From Planctomycetota bacterium (lineage in GTDB: Bacteria > Planctomycetota > Phycisphaerae > Sedimentisphaerales > Anaerohalosphaeraceae): DNA of 64,000 bases. The notes under the pieces were generated by a model, which searched no databases, had not been told where the DNA came from, and saw only the letters and a list, made by a program, of their open reading frames with translations. Shown here piece after piece: positions 39,168 through 48,659 of the stretch. Each line of letters opens with the position of its first letter. Position 1 is the first letter of the stretch. The DNA lies in assembly GCA_013349435.1 (NCBI GenBank), contig DUZQ01000005.1:1-64000 (forward strand), read 5' to 3'. The translations under genes and the position numbers were made by a program.

Positions 39168-39950
39168 CTAACCTTTTCTTACACCCAGAAGAGCAAGGGT
39201 ATCACGCTCGATTATGGCGCGGATTTTTTCTCTGGGAACCGTGGGCAGACTGGTATCGGCCAGGAGCTTGTTAAAGCCCAAGAGTGTCTCTATACAGTTG
39301 TCCGCCCTGGCGAAGGGGTAGCCGCTGCCGAACAGGAGCTTATCCATCACACCCGCTTCGTGGGCACTGAGGACAATGTTGTAAATCTGCCAGACCTTTT
39401 TTGGTGAAATTGTAAGGTCTGCATAAACGTTTTCATGCTTGGCCAACATGGAAATGGTCTGAGATACAAAGGGGACGCCCATGCTGCCGATGATGATTTT
39501 CAGCGAGCCGAATTTCTGCGCGACCTCGTCGAGCAGGTAGGGCTGAGCATACTGGAGTATCGAATCCGGCCCGAAGGCGGCGCCGTTGTGAAAGAAAACG
39601 GGCAGAGCCAGTTCCTCGCAAGCCTCGTAAAGCCGCATTGCCCGCGAGTGAGCGGGGTGGAACTTGCGGTCCGGGCAATACACCACTACGCCGGCCAGAC
39701 CCAGCTCGCTGGTGTTGGCTTTAATAGGGCGTGTGCCGACCTTGTCCCGAGTCGGATTGATTATAGCAAAGCCCACCAGCTTGCGGCGACCTTTAACGTA
39801 TTTGCTTACCTCTTTATTAACCTCGGCACTGTCGCCGGGGCCTCGTGCGAGCACAATACAGGCGTCCACTTTTTCACAAGCCTCTAAGTGTTCGGCGACA
39901 TCTATTTCGCTTGAGGGTGAACTTATGTGTGTATGACAGTCAACTATCAT
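39168..39950 (-). CDS. Amidohydrolase family protein (TIM-barrel metal-dependent hydrolase)
   Basis: MIVDCHTHI; LLFGSGYPFARADNCIETLLG. Confidence 0.85.
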   Translation of the reverse strand: MIVDCHTHISSPSSEIDVAEHLEACEKVDACIVLARGPGDSAEVNKEVSKYVKGRRKLVGFAIINPTRDKVGTRPIKANTSELGLAGVVVYCPDRKFHPAHSRAMRLYEACEELALPVFFHNGAAFGPDSILQYAQPYLLDEVAQKFGSLKIIIGSMGVPFVSQTISMLAKHENVYADLTISPKKVWQIYNIVLSAHEAGVMDKLLFGSGYPFARADNCIETLLGFNKLLADTSLPTVPREKIRAIIERDTLALLGVRKG

Positions 39951-40075
39951 AATATTGCTTCGACTCCTTTCACTTTTATCAGCAAGACCCGGCCCTGCCG
40001 CAGACTGTAGTCTTCAATATAATATTGCGGCACCCTTAGACCTGTCAAGTAAAAAGATTCAGGCACATTTTTTCA

Positions 40076-40296
40076 GGGTGCATCTGTAGTTTGTAGGGGG
40101 ATTTTTACAAGACGGCAAAATTCATAATAAGGCTTATGGCGCCCTATCAGGGCTTAAAATGAAATGTTCTGCCCTATCCCCAGGGCTTGCGCCCTGGGCT
40201 ATATTATGGCGCCCTTTCAGGGCTGGCTATATTATGTCGCCCTTTCAGGGCTTATAAGGTTGTGGATTTTTTTACCTACAAACGACAGATGCACCC
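40076..40296. mobile_element. MITE-like element with 22-bp terminal inverted repeats
   Basis: Left GGGTGCATCTGTAGTTTGTAGG (40076-40097), right revcomp GGGTGCATCTGTCGTTTGTAGG (40275-40296). Interior has repeated GCCCTTTCAGGGC palindromes and CCCAGGGC-TTGC-GCCCTGGG hairpin. ATTTTTTC present on both flanks. Confidence 0.7.
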
Positions 40297-40440
40297 ATTT
40301 TTTCGTTTTTTGTGGTTTTTCATTGAAAGATTTCCTTGTATTATGTAAATACTCTGCCGACCGGCCGGCCCTCACGGTCTTAAACTGTCGGACCGGGTTA
40401 TTCGTATATCGAGCCGGCCAGATTACGACACATACAAAAG

Positions 40441-41559
40441 TTGAATTTCAGTCGTGATTCGGCACTTACCTTGCTTGAGATTAAATGTATTCGTATATAT
40501 GACGCAAGTAACAAAAGGAATATAGATTTGAGCAACTCCGAAGCTGAGCATAATTTAACAAAACAGTTGTCGGCTCTGTACCGTCAGCAGGTTGACTGCG
40601 GATTTGTTCTTTCCGACCCGCTGAACGGCAAAGGCCAGGAGGAGAAACGTTTCTTTGACGAAAGCTGCGGTGTTGAATTTCGTTTTTTGTGGAATCCCAA
40701 TCGAGAGCTGAGGAAAAACCATGAATTGCTGATTCAACGCGGGGTGGTGGCGAAACACGTTGATACGGACAAACTTATCAATAAAGACAAGAATGGAAAG
40801 GCCTGCTATCTCTGCAAGGAGAATATAGCCTTGCAGAATCCGGCTGAAGTGCTGTTTCCCCTCAAGCTGGCGGGTGAAGAGTATTTTGCCGGAGCCAATT
40901 TCGCCTACATAACAAACAACCATTTTACGATAATGAATTCTCTGCACCGACCCCAAAAATACCGCAGGGGCGTGCTTGCGGCGCTCGATGACTTTGTCCT
41001 GCAAACGGATGGTTTCTTTCGGGCGATATTCAACGGATTAGCGGGAGCTTCCATACCATGGCACGAGCACATGCAGGCGACAACGGAAAAGTTTCCTATC
41101 GAAGATATAAAGATTACAGATACCGATATTCTTCGTGATGACGGCCGTATTCGGGCCTCTACGCCGTATTATTATATCAGTGTAGGGCTTGTGGAGGGAA
41201 ATTCGAGGGCCCAGGTTGAGGATACCGCCGACAGGGCAATCGAAAAGTGGCACAGCTTCAACAAAAAACGCCACACCGAGAATGTCATCGCTACTATGAT
41301 TGACGGGCGTTTCCGTATGTTCATCATATTAAGAGACGCCGCTAAACGTGCCGGCAGTGGTAAAGCCGGTGCGATGGCCGCCTTTGAATGTGGCGGCAAT
41401 ATCGTGCTGTCTTACGAACCTCCGGAGACCCAAAGCGATAAAGTAAACGAAAGAATTACATTTGACCGGGCATCGCTCGAAACCGCCAAACAACTGCTTA
41501 GTGATGTTGCTCCCGACTCTGGAACGGCAAAGGCGGCCTTTCAGGAAGCCTGGCTTTAA
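40441..41559 (+). CDS. DUF4922/HIT-superfamily nucleotide phosphorylase-like protein
   Basis: NHFTIMNSLHRPQKY and IPWHEHMQATT (HxH-type motif), CxxC in ACYLCKEN; start uncertain. Confidence 0.65.
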   Translation: MNFSRDSALTLLEIKCIRIYDASNKRNIDLSNSEAEHNLTKQLSALYRQQVDCGFVLSDPLNGKGQEEKRFFDESCGVEFRFLWNPNRELRKNHELLIQRGVVAKHVDTDKLINKDKNGKACYLCKENIALQNPAEVLFPLKLAGEEYFAGANFAYITNNHFTIMNSLHRPQKYRRGVLAALDDFVLQTDGFFRAIFNGLAGASIPWHEHMQATTEKFPIEDIKITDTDILRDDGRIRASTPYYYISVGLVEGNSRAQVEDTADRAIEKWHSFNKKRHTENVIATMIDGRFRMFIILRDAAKRAGSGKAGAMAAFECGGNIVLSYEPPETQSDKVNERITFDRASLETAKQLLSDVAPDSGTAKAAFQEAWL

Positions 41560-41642
41560 CCTGCCAAGAGATGTTTACATGTGTAGCCGGCGGATCCCTG
41601 CGCAGAAATTTCCTAAGTTATCAGGATTTTTTAAACAAGGCC

Positions 41643-41670
41643 TTGACATTTGCCGAAAACCGTTAATAAT
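41643..41670 (+). promoter_or_regulatory. Strong sigma70-type promoter for the ileS leader
   Basis: TTGACA (41643-41648) - 16 bp - AATAAT (41665-41670). Confidence 0.7.
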
Positions 41671-41706
41671 AGTTACTGTTTTGTTGCTTTCCAAGGAGTT
41701 TTTTAT

Positions 41707-41829
41707 ATGAATAGTATGAGAAGAGACATTCAAATCGAGTCGAGAGATTCGGCCCTGTGCATAAATTATATGCACACACGAATAGTTCTGGGCATCGTTA
41801 TTATTACGGAGAGACTGAAACCGCTCTGA
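41707..41829 (+). CDS. Candidate Ile-rich leader peptide upstream of ileS
   Basis: AAGGAG 8 nt upstream of ATG; 40 aa MNSMRRDIQIESRDSALCINYMHTRIVLGIVIITERLKPL; 7 Ile, 4 of them within 8 residues (IVLGIVII). Confidence 0.6.
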   Translation: MNSMRRDIQIESRDSALCINYMHTRIVLGIVIITERLKPL

Positions 41830-41852
41830 GAAAGCAAAATTGTATTTTACAG

Positions 41853-41887
41853 GCCTTCCGGAGCGACAAGCCCCGGAAGGCTTTTTT
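41853..41887 (+). terminator. Intrinsic terminator (attenuator) upstream of ileS
   Basis: 9-bp perfect stem GCCTTCCGG/CCGGAAGGC followed by TTTTTT. Confidence 0.88.
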
Positions 41888-42024
41888 ATTGGTTATTTGT
41901 TTGAAAGAAGGCTGTATGGGCTGCAATTTTCACGATTTGGTGGAAGGGACGGGTTTGCTGCCCATGCTGAAAGTTGACACAAATGGTCAGCGCGCGTAGT
42001 ATATGTGATTCTTAATTATGGTTT

Positions 42025-44919
42025 ATGAGGTTTACAGCGATGTCGGATGACAAGAAAAAAGGTTATCGGGATACACTTAATCTGCCGAAGACGGGCTTTT
42101 CGATGAAAGCGAACCTCGTCCAGCGAGAGCCTGCCCAGCGCAAGAGCTGGGCGCAGATGGATATTTACAGCAGGATTTTAGACAATCGAAAAGGTGCGCT
42201 TTCGTACATACTGCACGATGGGCCGCCCTACGCCAACGGTGATATTCACATGGGCCATGTTATAAATAAGGTGCTTAAGGATATTGTAGTCAAATACAAA
42301 ACTATGGCGGGCTTTTGCGCGCCATATGTCCCCGGCTGGGACTGCCACGGCCTGCCTATTGAAGTGAAGGTAATGGCCGAACTTGGCGACAGGGCCAAGG
42401 AAATGGACAAGCTGCAGATTCGCACCCAGTGCAAAAAATATGCGAGCAAGTATGTTAAACTTCAGTCGAAACAGTTTCAGTCGTTGGGGATTTTCGGGGA
42501 TTTTGAAAATCCGTATCTGACGCTCAAACCTCAATATGAGAAAGGCATCCTGGAGATTTTCGCGGAGCTTGTCGGTAACGGCCTTGTTTATAAGCAGTTA
42601 AAACCGATTCACTGGTCGGTGGGCTGCCAGACGGCCTTAGCCGATGCCGAATTAGAGTATCAGGACATAAGCAGCCCGAGCATTTTTGTGAACTTTCCTG
42701 TTGCTGCCGAGTCGGTTGATAAACTTGTCGAATTAGGCCTGGTTGATAAGTCATCGGACACAAAGCCGTGCTTTATGATATGGACCACGACACCGTGGAC
42801 ATTGGCGGCGAACCTGGCGGTTGCGGTGCATCCGCGGCTCGAATACGTCAGTGTCGGTTATGAAAAAGATGGCCGAAAGTTTACATCAATCATCGTGGCA
42901 GACAGACTTGAAGCCGTGCTCGCAGCCGCCGGTCTCGAAAAAGCCGGCTATACCGTGAGCGAACGGATAAGAGGCAGTCAGCTTGAGGGTTTACGATATG
43001 TTCATCCGTTTATCGAGTCCAATCCGACCGACAAGGAAGCTTATATGGTGATAAGCGCCGAGTTTGTTACGACCGAAGACGGCACCGGCATCGTGCATAT
43101 CGCTCCGGGTCATGGTGTAGAGGACTACGTAGCAGGCAGACAGAACGGGCTGGCGGTTTATTCTCCGGTAAAGGATGACGGCTGTTACGATGATACGGTG
43201 CCCGAATGGCTGAGGGGTAAAAATGTTCTGGATGTGGATAAAGACGTCAACAGCCGGTTGCGGGCCGATGGTTACCTTGTACACGATGAAAAGATGCTGC
43301 ACAGCTATCCTCACTGCTGGCGGAGCAAGATGCCGGTGATTTTTCGGGCAACCGAGCAGTGGTTCATCAGCGTTGATACCCCTATTCGGCGAACCGGCAA
43401 GAGCCTCCGGCAAATGGCCCTTGAGGCGGTCAACGGCGTGCAATGGGTGCCCGGCTGGGGCAAGAAGCGAATCGAGGGTATGCTGGAATCCCGGCCCGAC
43501 TGGTGCATCAGCAGACAGAGAAGCTGGGGTTTAGCCATACCTTCCTTTGTAAACGGCAAAGGTTATTCGCTCCTGACGGTTGACCCGGCTGTCGGCAAAA
43601 AGGTGGTGTTGGCGGTAGCCGAACATATCGGGAATAAAGGTTCGGATAGCTGGTTCACAGCTTCTCCAAAGGAAATTCTTGGGGCCGATTTCGATTTGCC
43701 GCAAGGCTTCAGTTGGGATGATTTGCACAAGGAGGAAAATATTTTCGATGTATGGTTCGAGTCGGGCTGTAGCTGGCACAGTGTTGCCGCCGGGGCCGGC
43801 TGGCCGATACCGGTCGATTTGTATCTTGAAGGCTCGGACCAGCACCGCGGCTGGTTTCAACTGTCGCTCTTGCCGGCTCTTGGGTCGGCAGGCAAGGCGC
43901 CCTTTAAGACGGTGCTTACGCACGGCTTTACGGTCGATGAAAAGGGTATGAAGCAATCGAAGTCGGCGGGCAATTATGTAAACGCGCTGGATGAGATACA
44001 TAAATACGGAGCGGATATCCTGCGGCTGTGGGTGGCCAGTGTGAACTATCAGGAGGATATGCGGTGCAGCGATGAGCTTATCGGCAGGCTCCAGGATGCG
44101 TACAGGAAGATAAGAAATACCCTGCGGTATCTTTTGGGCAATACTGATGATTTTGTCCCGGTGTCGATGAAGGTTTCTTATGAGGATATGTTCGAGATTG
44201 ATAGGTGGGCGATGCAGCAGTTGCAAAAACTGATTGTCAGGGTCGGTGACGCTTACGAGAGCTTTGCCTTCCACAGGGTCTTTTCGCTTATTTACAATTT
44301 CTGCACGGTCGAGATGAGCAGCATATATATGGATGTTTTGAAGGACCGGCTCTACTGCGATGCCGCCGACAGTAAATCCAGACGCAGCGCCCAGACGGCA
44401 ATGCACCGGATATTAGACGCCCTGGTACAGATGTTGGCTCCCGTGTTGGCTCACACGGCAGAAGAGGCATGGTCGGCAATGAAGCATAAATCCGAAGACG
44501 TCCAAAGCGTGCATTTAGCTACAATGCCGAAAGTTGACGAATCAATAGATTGGCAAAGCGAAGAAGCAAAATGGGATAAGGTAATGGGCCTTCGAGACGA
44601 GGTCCTTCGTGAGTTAGAAGGCTTAAGACAAGCCCAGAAAATCGCCAGTAACCAGGAATCCGCTGTAAGCATCACCACCGACAACGAAGAATTGATTTCG
44701 CTCGTCAGTGATTTAGGGGTAGAGACTTTTGCAGCGCTCTGTATCGTAAGCGAGGTAAAGCTGCAAAGCGGCGACTGCTTAAAGGTCGCAGCGGATAAAA
44801 GCAGCCACGCCAAGTGTCAGCGCTGCTGGAACTACCGGCCGAGCGTCGGCGCGGTCGGCACTTATCCAGACCTATGCCGGCGGTGCGTCGATGTGGTCAG
44901 CGATAAAAAGCCGGTTTGA
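42025..44919 (+). CDS. ileS: Isoleucyl-tRNA synthetase
   Basis: HDGPPYANGDIHMGHVINKVLKDIVVKYKTMAGFCAPYVPGWDCHGLPIE; KMSKS-like GMKQSKSAGN; C-terminal CQRCWNYRPSVG zinc site. Confidence 0.97.
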   Translation: MRFTAMSDDKKKGYRDTLNLPKTGFSMKANLVQREPAQRKSWAQMDIYSRILDNRKGALSYILHDGPPYANGDIHMGHVINKVLKDIVVKYKTMAGFCAPYVPGWDCHGLPIEVKVMAELGDRAKEMDKLQIRTQCKKYASKYVKLQSKQFQSLGIFGDFENPYLTLKPQYEKGILEIFAELVGNGLVYKQLKPIHWSVGCQTALADAELEYQDISSPSIFVNFPVAAESVDKLVELGLVDKSSDTKPCFMIWTTTPWTLAANLAVAVHPRLEYVSVGYEKDGRKFTSIIVADRLEAVLAAAGLEKAGYTVSERIRGSQLEGLRYVHPFIESNPTDKEAYMVISAEFVTTEDGTGIVHIAPGHGVEDYVAGRQNGLAVYSPVKDDGCYDDTVPEWLRGKNVLDVDKDVNSRLRADGYLVHDEKMLHSYPHCWRSKMPVIFRATEQWFISVDTPIRRTGKSLRQMALEAVNGVQWVPGWGKKRIEGMLESRPDWCISRQRSWGLAIPSFVNGKGYSLLTVDPAVGKKVVLAVAEHIGNKGSDSWFTASPKEILGADFDLPQGFSWDDLHKEENIFDVWFESGCSWHSVAAGAGWPIPVDLYLEGSDQHRGWFQLSLLPALGSAGKAPFKTVLTHGFTVDEKGMKQSKSAGNYVNALDEIHKYGADILRLWVASVNYQEDMRCSDELIGRLQDAYRKIRNTLRYLLGNTDDFVPVSMKVSYEDMFEIDRWAMQQLQKLIVRVGDAYESFAFHRVFSLIYNFCTVEMSSIYMDVLKDRLYCDAADSKSRRSAQTAMHRILDALVQMLAPVLAHTAEEAWSAMKHKSEDVQSVHLATMPKVDESIDWQSEEAKWDKVMGLRDEVLRELEGLRQAQKIASNQESAVSITTDNEELISLVSDLGVETFAALCIVSEVKLQSGDCLKVAADKSSHAKCQRCWNYRPSVGAVGTYPDLCRRCVDVVSDKKPV

Positions 44920-44924
44920 AAAAA

Positions 44925-45050
44925 TCATTCTGAGCGGAATGCAATGAAGCGAAAAACCTTGGTACACGAAGACGTGAGATTCTTTCCTTAGACAAGCTCA
45001 GGACAGGCTAATTGCGCCTCAGAATGACATCCGTGCCCTCAGAAAGACAT
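44925..45050. repeat. Dispersed attctgagcggaatg...cagaatgaca element
   Basis: cattctgagcggaatgcaatgaagcgaaaaacc...gagattctttccttagacaagctcaggacagg...cagaatgaca. Confidence 0.55.
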
Positions 45051-45081
45051 TTTGTGATTTTGAGTTCTGATAATCTCTTCG

Positions 45082-46035
45082 ATGAACCTTACAGAGGCCA
45101 CAAAGCAAAAAGCGATTGAGCTTGGTTTCGACGTTGTTGGTATAACAAGCGCCGAACCAATAGACTCCGTTCAAACCGAGGAACTCAGGAACTGGCTGGG
45201 CACAGGCCGGGCCGCAGGCATGAGTTTTATGCACAGAAATTTTGCCAGCCGGATTAATCCTGCCGGGCTGCTTGCCGGCGCAAAATCCGTGATTTGTGTA
45301 GGCCTGAATTACAAACCCGGGCCGAGGGAGAATTTGTCCGGCCGAGCCAGAGCCAGTTGCGGCAGAATCGCCAACTATGCGCTGTGGGAGGACTATCACC
45401 CCTTTATCAAGAAGCGTCTGCGAACACTCGCCCGATTTATTAGCGATTCAGCCGAAGCTGACAAATGCTCATTCAAGATATGCGTCGATTCGGCGCCTTT
45501 GGCGGAACGGGCGTTGGCTCAGCGAGCCGGATTGGGCTTTATCGGCACCAATCGCATGCTGATAAATCCGCATCTGGGCCTGCAGATATTTTTGGGCGAA
45601 ATTATTACCGACATCAAACTCGATTACGACACGCCGATGACAACCCGGTGTGCAGAGTGCAATAAGTGTATCCGGGCCTGTCCGACCGGTGCTTTGGATT
45701 GTGCGGGAAATTTCGACGCCAACAAATGCATCAGTTATCTGACCATTGAACACAAGGGCCAAATCCCCGATGAACCTGCCCGCAAAATCGGCGACCGTCT
45801 TTTCGGCTGTGACGAGTGTATCCTTGTGTGCCCCTACAACCTCAATGCCCCCCCCTGCGAAAATACACAGCTTCGTTTCTTCACCGGATACAAAGAGATA
45901 CAGCCTGATTCGGTCCTTACCTGGGACAAGGCGCGATTTGACGGATTTTTTGCGGATTCAAGTATCAAACGCCTGGGACTCGAAAGGTTCAAAAGAAATG
46001 CAAAGCTCTGTCTGGACAACATCGAAACCGGTTAA
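45082..46035 (+). CDS. queG: Epoxyqueuosine reductase
   Basis: DSAPLAERALAQRAGLGFIGTNRMLI; 2x[4Fe-4S] CAECNKCIRACPTGAL and CDECILVCPYN. Confidence 0.95.
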   Translation: MNLTEATKQKAIELGFDVVGITSAEPIDSVQTEELRNWLGTGRAAGMSFMHRNFASRINPAGLLAGAKSVICVGLNYKPGPRENLSGRARASCGRIANYALWEDYHPFIKKRLRTLARFISDSAEADKCSFKICVDSAPLAERALAQRAGLGFIGTNRMLINPHLGLQIFLGEIITDIKLDYDTPMTTRCAECNKCIRACPTGALDCAGNFDANKCISYLTIEHKGQIPDEPARKIGDRLFGCDECILVCPYNLNAPPCENTQLRFFTGYKEIQPDSVLTWDKARFDGFFADSSIKRLGLERFKRNAKLCLDNIETG

Positions 46036-47093
46036 GGGGCAAGGAAAATATCTTCCTCGCAACTGGGCACTTCGCAACCCGAATAGTACTCAGCGTCTCT
46101 GACTGTGTAGATGTCGTCGCCAAAGACGACCCTCGTTTTCATAAACGAGCTGCTTCCGTCTCCGAACAGGATGTTTTGTCCACGTCCCGCATGATTTGCA
46201 CTCATGATATTCAAAAGCTGCTTGCTCAGCAAAACCTTTGTGCGCTCGTCAGGTATGCACATCCCCTTTTCCCCCTTGAATATCCTCTCAAACACGGGGT
46301 TCAGGTCGGCCAACAAAACAGTTTCCCGGCCTTTTTGATATTTACCGCAGTTGTCAGTGGTAAACTTAAAACTGTAGCTTATGTGCCATCTCGAAGGAAA
46401 ATCGTGATATTTTGCCAGTTCAGCCTGTCCATATGTGGCTCGGGCGGCATTTTTCATGCCCGGGCAGATGCAGTCTTTGCCGTCAAGATACCCCTTTTTT
46501 ACCAAAAGCCACATATGTCGTGTATTCGACTGGTTTTCTTCGCCCTGGTATCCGACTTTCCACCAGGATGAACCGGCTTTGATAGGTACCGCGGGAAGCG
46601 CGCCGTTGTTGTCATTTGCATATCTGGCAACCGCCTGACCTATACGCATCAGATTTGCCTGGCAAACCGCCCTGGCCCGCATCCTGGAAAGCGAAGGCAG
46701 CGATACTCCCGCTACGATCAGCACAACCGCTGCTATTGCTGCAACCTGTGCAAAATTTTGCCAGAAGCTTCGGCTGGTCGTGGAAGTTTGACTTTCGATG
46801 TGTGGTGTTTTTCTCTGTTCGGCGGCAAGGAGACTTTCCAGGCGAGCCTGCTCCGATGAGGCAGCTAATTTAAGTTTGGCAACGGTAATCTCGACCAGGT
46901 TGTCGGGGCAGGGTTCGTACTTGACACTGTCCAACCACCTGAGACTGTCTTCAAGGCCTGCGTACAATTGAGCAGCTCCGGGATTGGCGGCTATCAGGTC
47001 CCGACCTCTGTTTATTCGCTCATCGTCTCCGCAGCGAAAATAAAAATCAAGGATGACCTCTTTTTCTTCATTACTGAGACTATTCATTATCAA
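46032..47093 (-). CDS. Putative anti-sigma factor with pseudopilin/DUF1559-like C-terminal region
   Basis: Cytoplasmic N-terminus, TM helix AAIAAVVLIVAGVSLPSLSRMRARAVCQANLMRIGQAVARYANDNNGALP, C-terminal GRGQNILFGDGSSSFM; directly follows an ECF sigma gene. Confidence 0.65.
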   Translation of the reverse strand: MIMNSLSNEEKEVILDFYFRCGDDERINRGRDLIAANPGAAQLYAGLEDSLRWLDSVKYEPCPDNLVEITVAKLKLAASSEQARLESLLAAEQRKTPHIESQTSTTSRSFWQNFAQVAAIAAVVLIVAGVSLPSLSRMRARAVCQANLMRIGQAVARYANDNNGALPAVPIKAGSSWWKVGYQGEENQSNTRHMWLLVKKGYLDGKDCICPGMKNAARATYGQAELAKYHDFPSRWHISYSFKFTTDNCGKYQKGRETVLLADLNPVFERIFKGEKGMCIPDERTKVLLSKQLLNIMSANHAGRGQNILFGDGSSSFMKTRVVFGDDIYTVRDAEYYSGCEVPSCEEDIFLAP

Positions 47094-47704
47094 TCATTGC
47101 TCCGGTTCGCGGCTTTATACTTCTTTGTGAAGTAAACCACAGCGGTGTGGAGGCGGCTTTTGACCGTTCCTATAGGTATACTGAGTATCTCGGCCATTTG
47201 TTTGTAAGAAAATTGTTCGAAATATGCCAAAATTAATATTCCGCGTAGTTTTTCCGGCATATCCGCGATAATCTGCCTTACACTTTGAGCAGTTTCATTC
47301 TGGGAGACCTCGTCATCAGGCGTTGTTTTATAAGACGCAAGAAGATTTACCACATCGTCAATCGAAACATCCCCGGCATCGGCGACAACACCTAATTCCA
47401 TTGAAGAGTCCCTTTGCATCTTACGCAGGGCGTCCTTGGCCTTGTTCGCTGCTATTGTAAAGAGCCACGGACGCAACGGCCGGCTCGTGTCAAAGCTCTC
47501 TTTGCTCATATAAAGCTGCAGAAACGTCTCCTGGAAGACGTCCTCGACAAGCTCCTGGCGGTTCAGGAAACGCTTCAAAAATGCGTACAGTGGGTTCTTA
47601 TAACGGCTGATGAGTTCGGCGAATGCATCTTCGTCCCCCGCCATGTAACGGACGAGCAGTTCTGAATCCTTCAGCTTTTTTGTCGATGCGTTCATTATTT
47701 GCAA
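47090..47704 (-). CDS. ECF RNA polymerase sigma factor
   Basis: LVRYMAGDEDAFAELISRYKNPLYAFLKRFL...VEDVFQETFLQLY...LAYFEQFSYKQMAEILSIPIGTVKSRLHTA. Confidence 0.93.
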   Translation of the reverse strand: MQIMNASTKKLKDSELLVRYMAGDEDAFAELISRYKNPLYAFLKRFLNRQELVEDVFQETFLQLYMSKESFDTSRPLRPWLFTIAANKAKDALRKMQRDSSMELGVVADAGDVSIDDVVNLLASYKTTPDDEVSQNETAQSVRQIIADMPEKLRGILILAYFEQFSYKQMAEILSIPIGTVKSRLHTAVVYFTKKYKAANRSND

Positions 47705-47738
47705 TCTTTACTATCGGAAATTACTTGTATAAACCGAC

Positions 47739-48659
47739 TTAATCCGAGACAACCTTCGCCGATTTTATCATTACCTGCTCAGCAGGGACATCAGAATATC
47801 GACCTTTCCGCGCTGTTTTGACTGCTGCTATCGCATCCACAACGTCCATACCTTCGACAACCTTACCGAATACCGCATATCCGGGCTTATCCTTACCGGC
47901 ATAGTTGAGAAAGGTGTTGTCCTTATGATTGATAAAAAACTGACTCGTGGCACTATCAGGGTTGTTTGTACGAGCCATTGCGACTGTACCTCTGTCGTTT
48001 TTCAGACCGTTTGCGGCCTCGTTGACAATTGGTTCGTGGGTTTTTTTCTGCGCCATGTCCGGTGTAAAGCCTCCGCCCTGGACCATAAAGTTCGCTATAA
48101 CACGATGGAAAATGGTACCGTCGTAGAATCCCTCTTTGACGTAGGTTACGAAATTAGCTACAGTTACCGGCGCCGCCTTTTTATCAAGTTCAAGCAAAAT
48201 GTCGCCTTTGCTCGTTTCGAGTTTAATCATTACAGAATCAGCCATCGGTTCATATTTCCTTTCAGAGACAATAAAATTCGGCTTTGAAAATACCGCCACA
48301 CTTCCATTATAAGCCGGCCTTGCTTGTTGGTTTTTGACATCTTTGAGGAGGAACACCCCTGTATCCCCAACTTTAAGGGCCGGGTCAAAACCCTTTTCGC
48401 CACGGCAAGACAAAACCACCTTAAGCGTGCCTGTTCTTGGCTTTCCTTTCAAAACAGCACCGATTCTGATATATACCTCGTCCGCTTCAGTGGAAATTTT
48501 CGAGACCTTAACCACCTCGGCTAAAACGATAACCTCCGCACTATCCGAAAGCTCGGCTAATTCCATCTTCTTTATCTCGGACCCGAATGCCCCCGCCTCG
48601 CATACCAAAACTGCAATTGCACACACCAGCGGCAAATTGAAAATGAACTTTTTCATCAT
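47739..48659 (-). CDS. Cyclophilin-type peptidyl-prolyl cis-trans isomerase with N-terminal extension
   Basis: [40 protein letters not shown]; signal peptide. Confidence 0.93.
   Translation of the reverse strand: MMKKFIFNLPLVCAIAVLVCEAGAFGSEIKKMELAELSDSAEVIVLAEVVKVSKISTEADEVYIRIGAVLKGKPRTGTLKVVLSCRGEKGFDPALKVGDTGVFLLKDVKNQQARPAYNGSVAVFSKPNFIVSERKYEPMADSVMIKLETSKGDILLELDKKAAPVTVANFVTYVKEGFYDGTIFHRVIANFMVQGGGFTPDMAQKKTHEPIVNEAANGLKNDRGTVAMARTNNPDSATSQFFINHKDNTFLNYAGKDKPGYAVFGKVVEGMDVVDAIAAVKTARKGRYSDVPAEQVMIKSAKVVSD

Noticed and set aside
40164-40457. 97-aa ORF 'MFCPIPRACALGYIMAPFQGW...'
   Set aside because: It lies mostly inside the MITE palindromes; likely spurious.
41757-41999. 80-aa ORF overlapping the ileS leader
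   Set aside because: It runs through the intrinsic terminator at 41853-41887 and has no good ribosome-binding site.
41640-42024. T-box riboswitch upstream of ileS
   Set aside because: A terminator precedes ileS, but no T-box sequence (AGGGTGGNACCGCG-like) is present; the leader-peptide model fits better.
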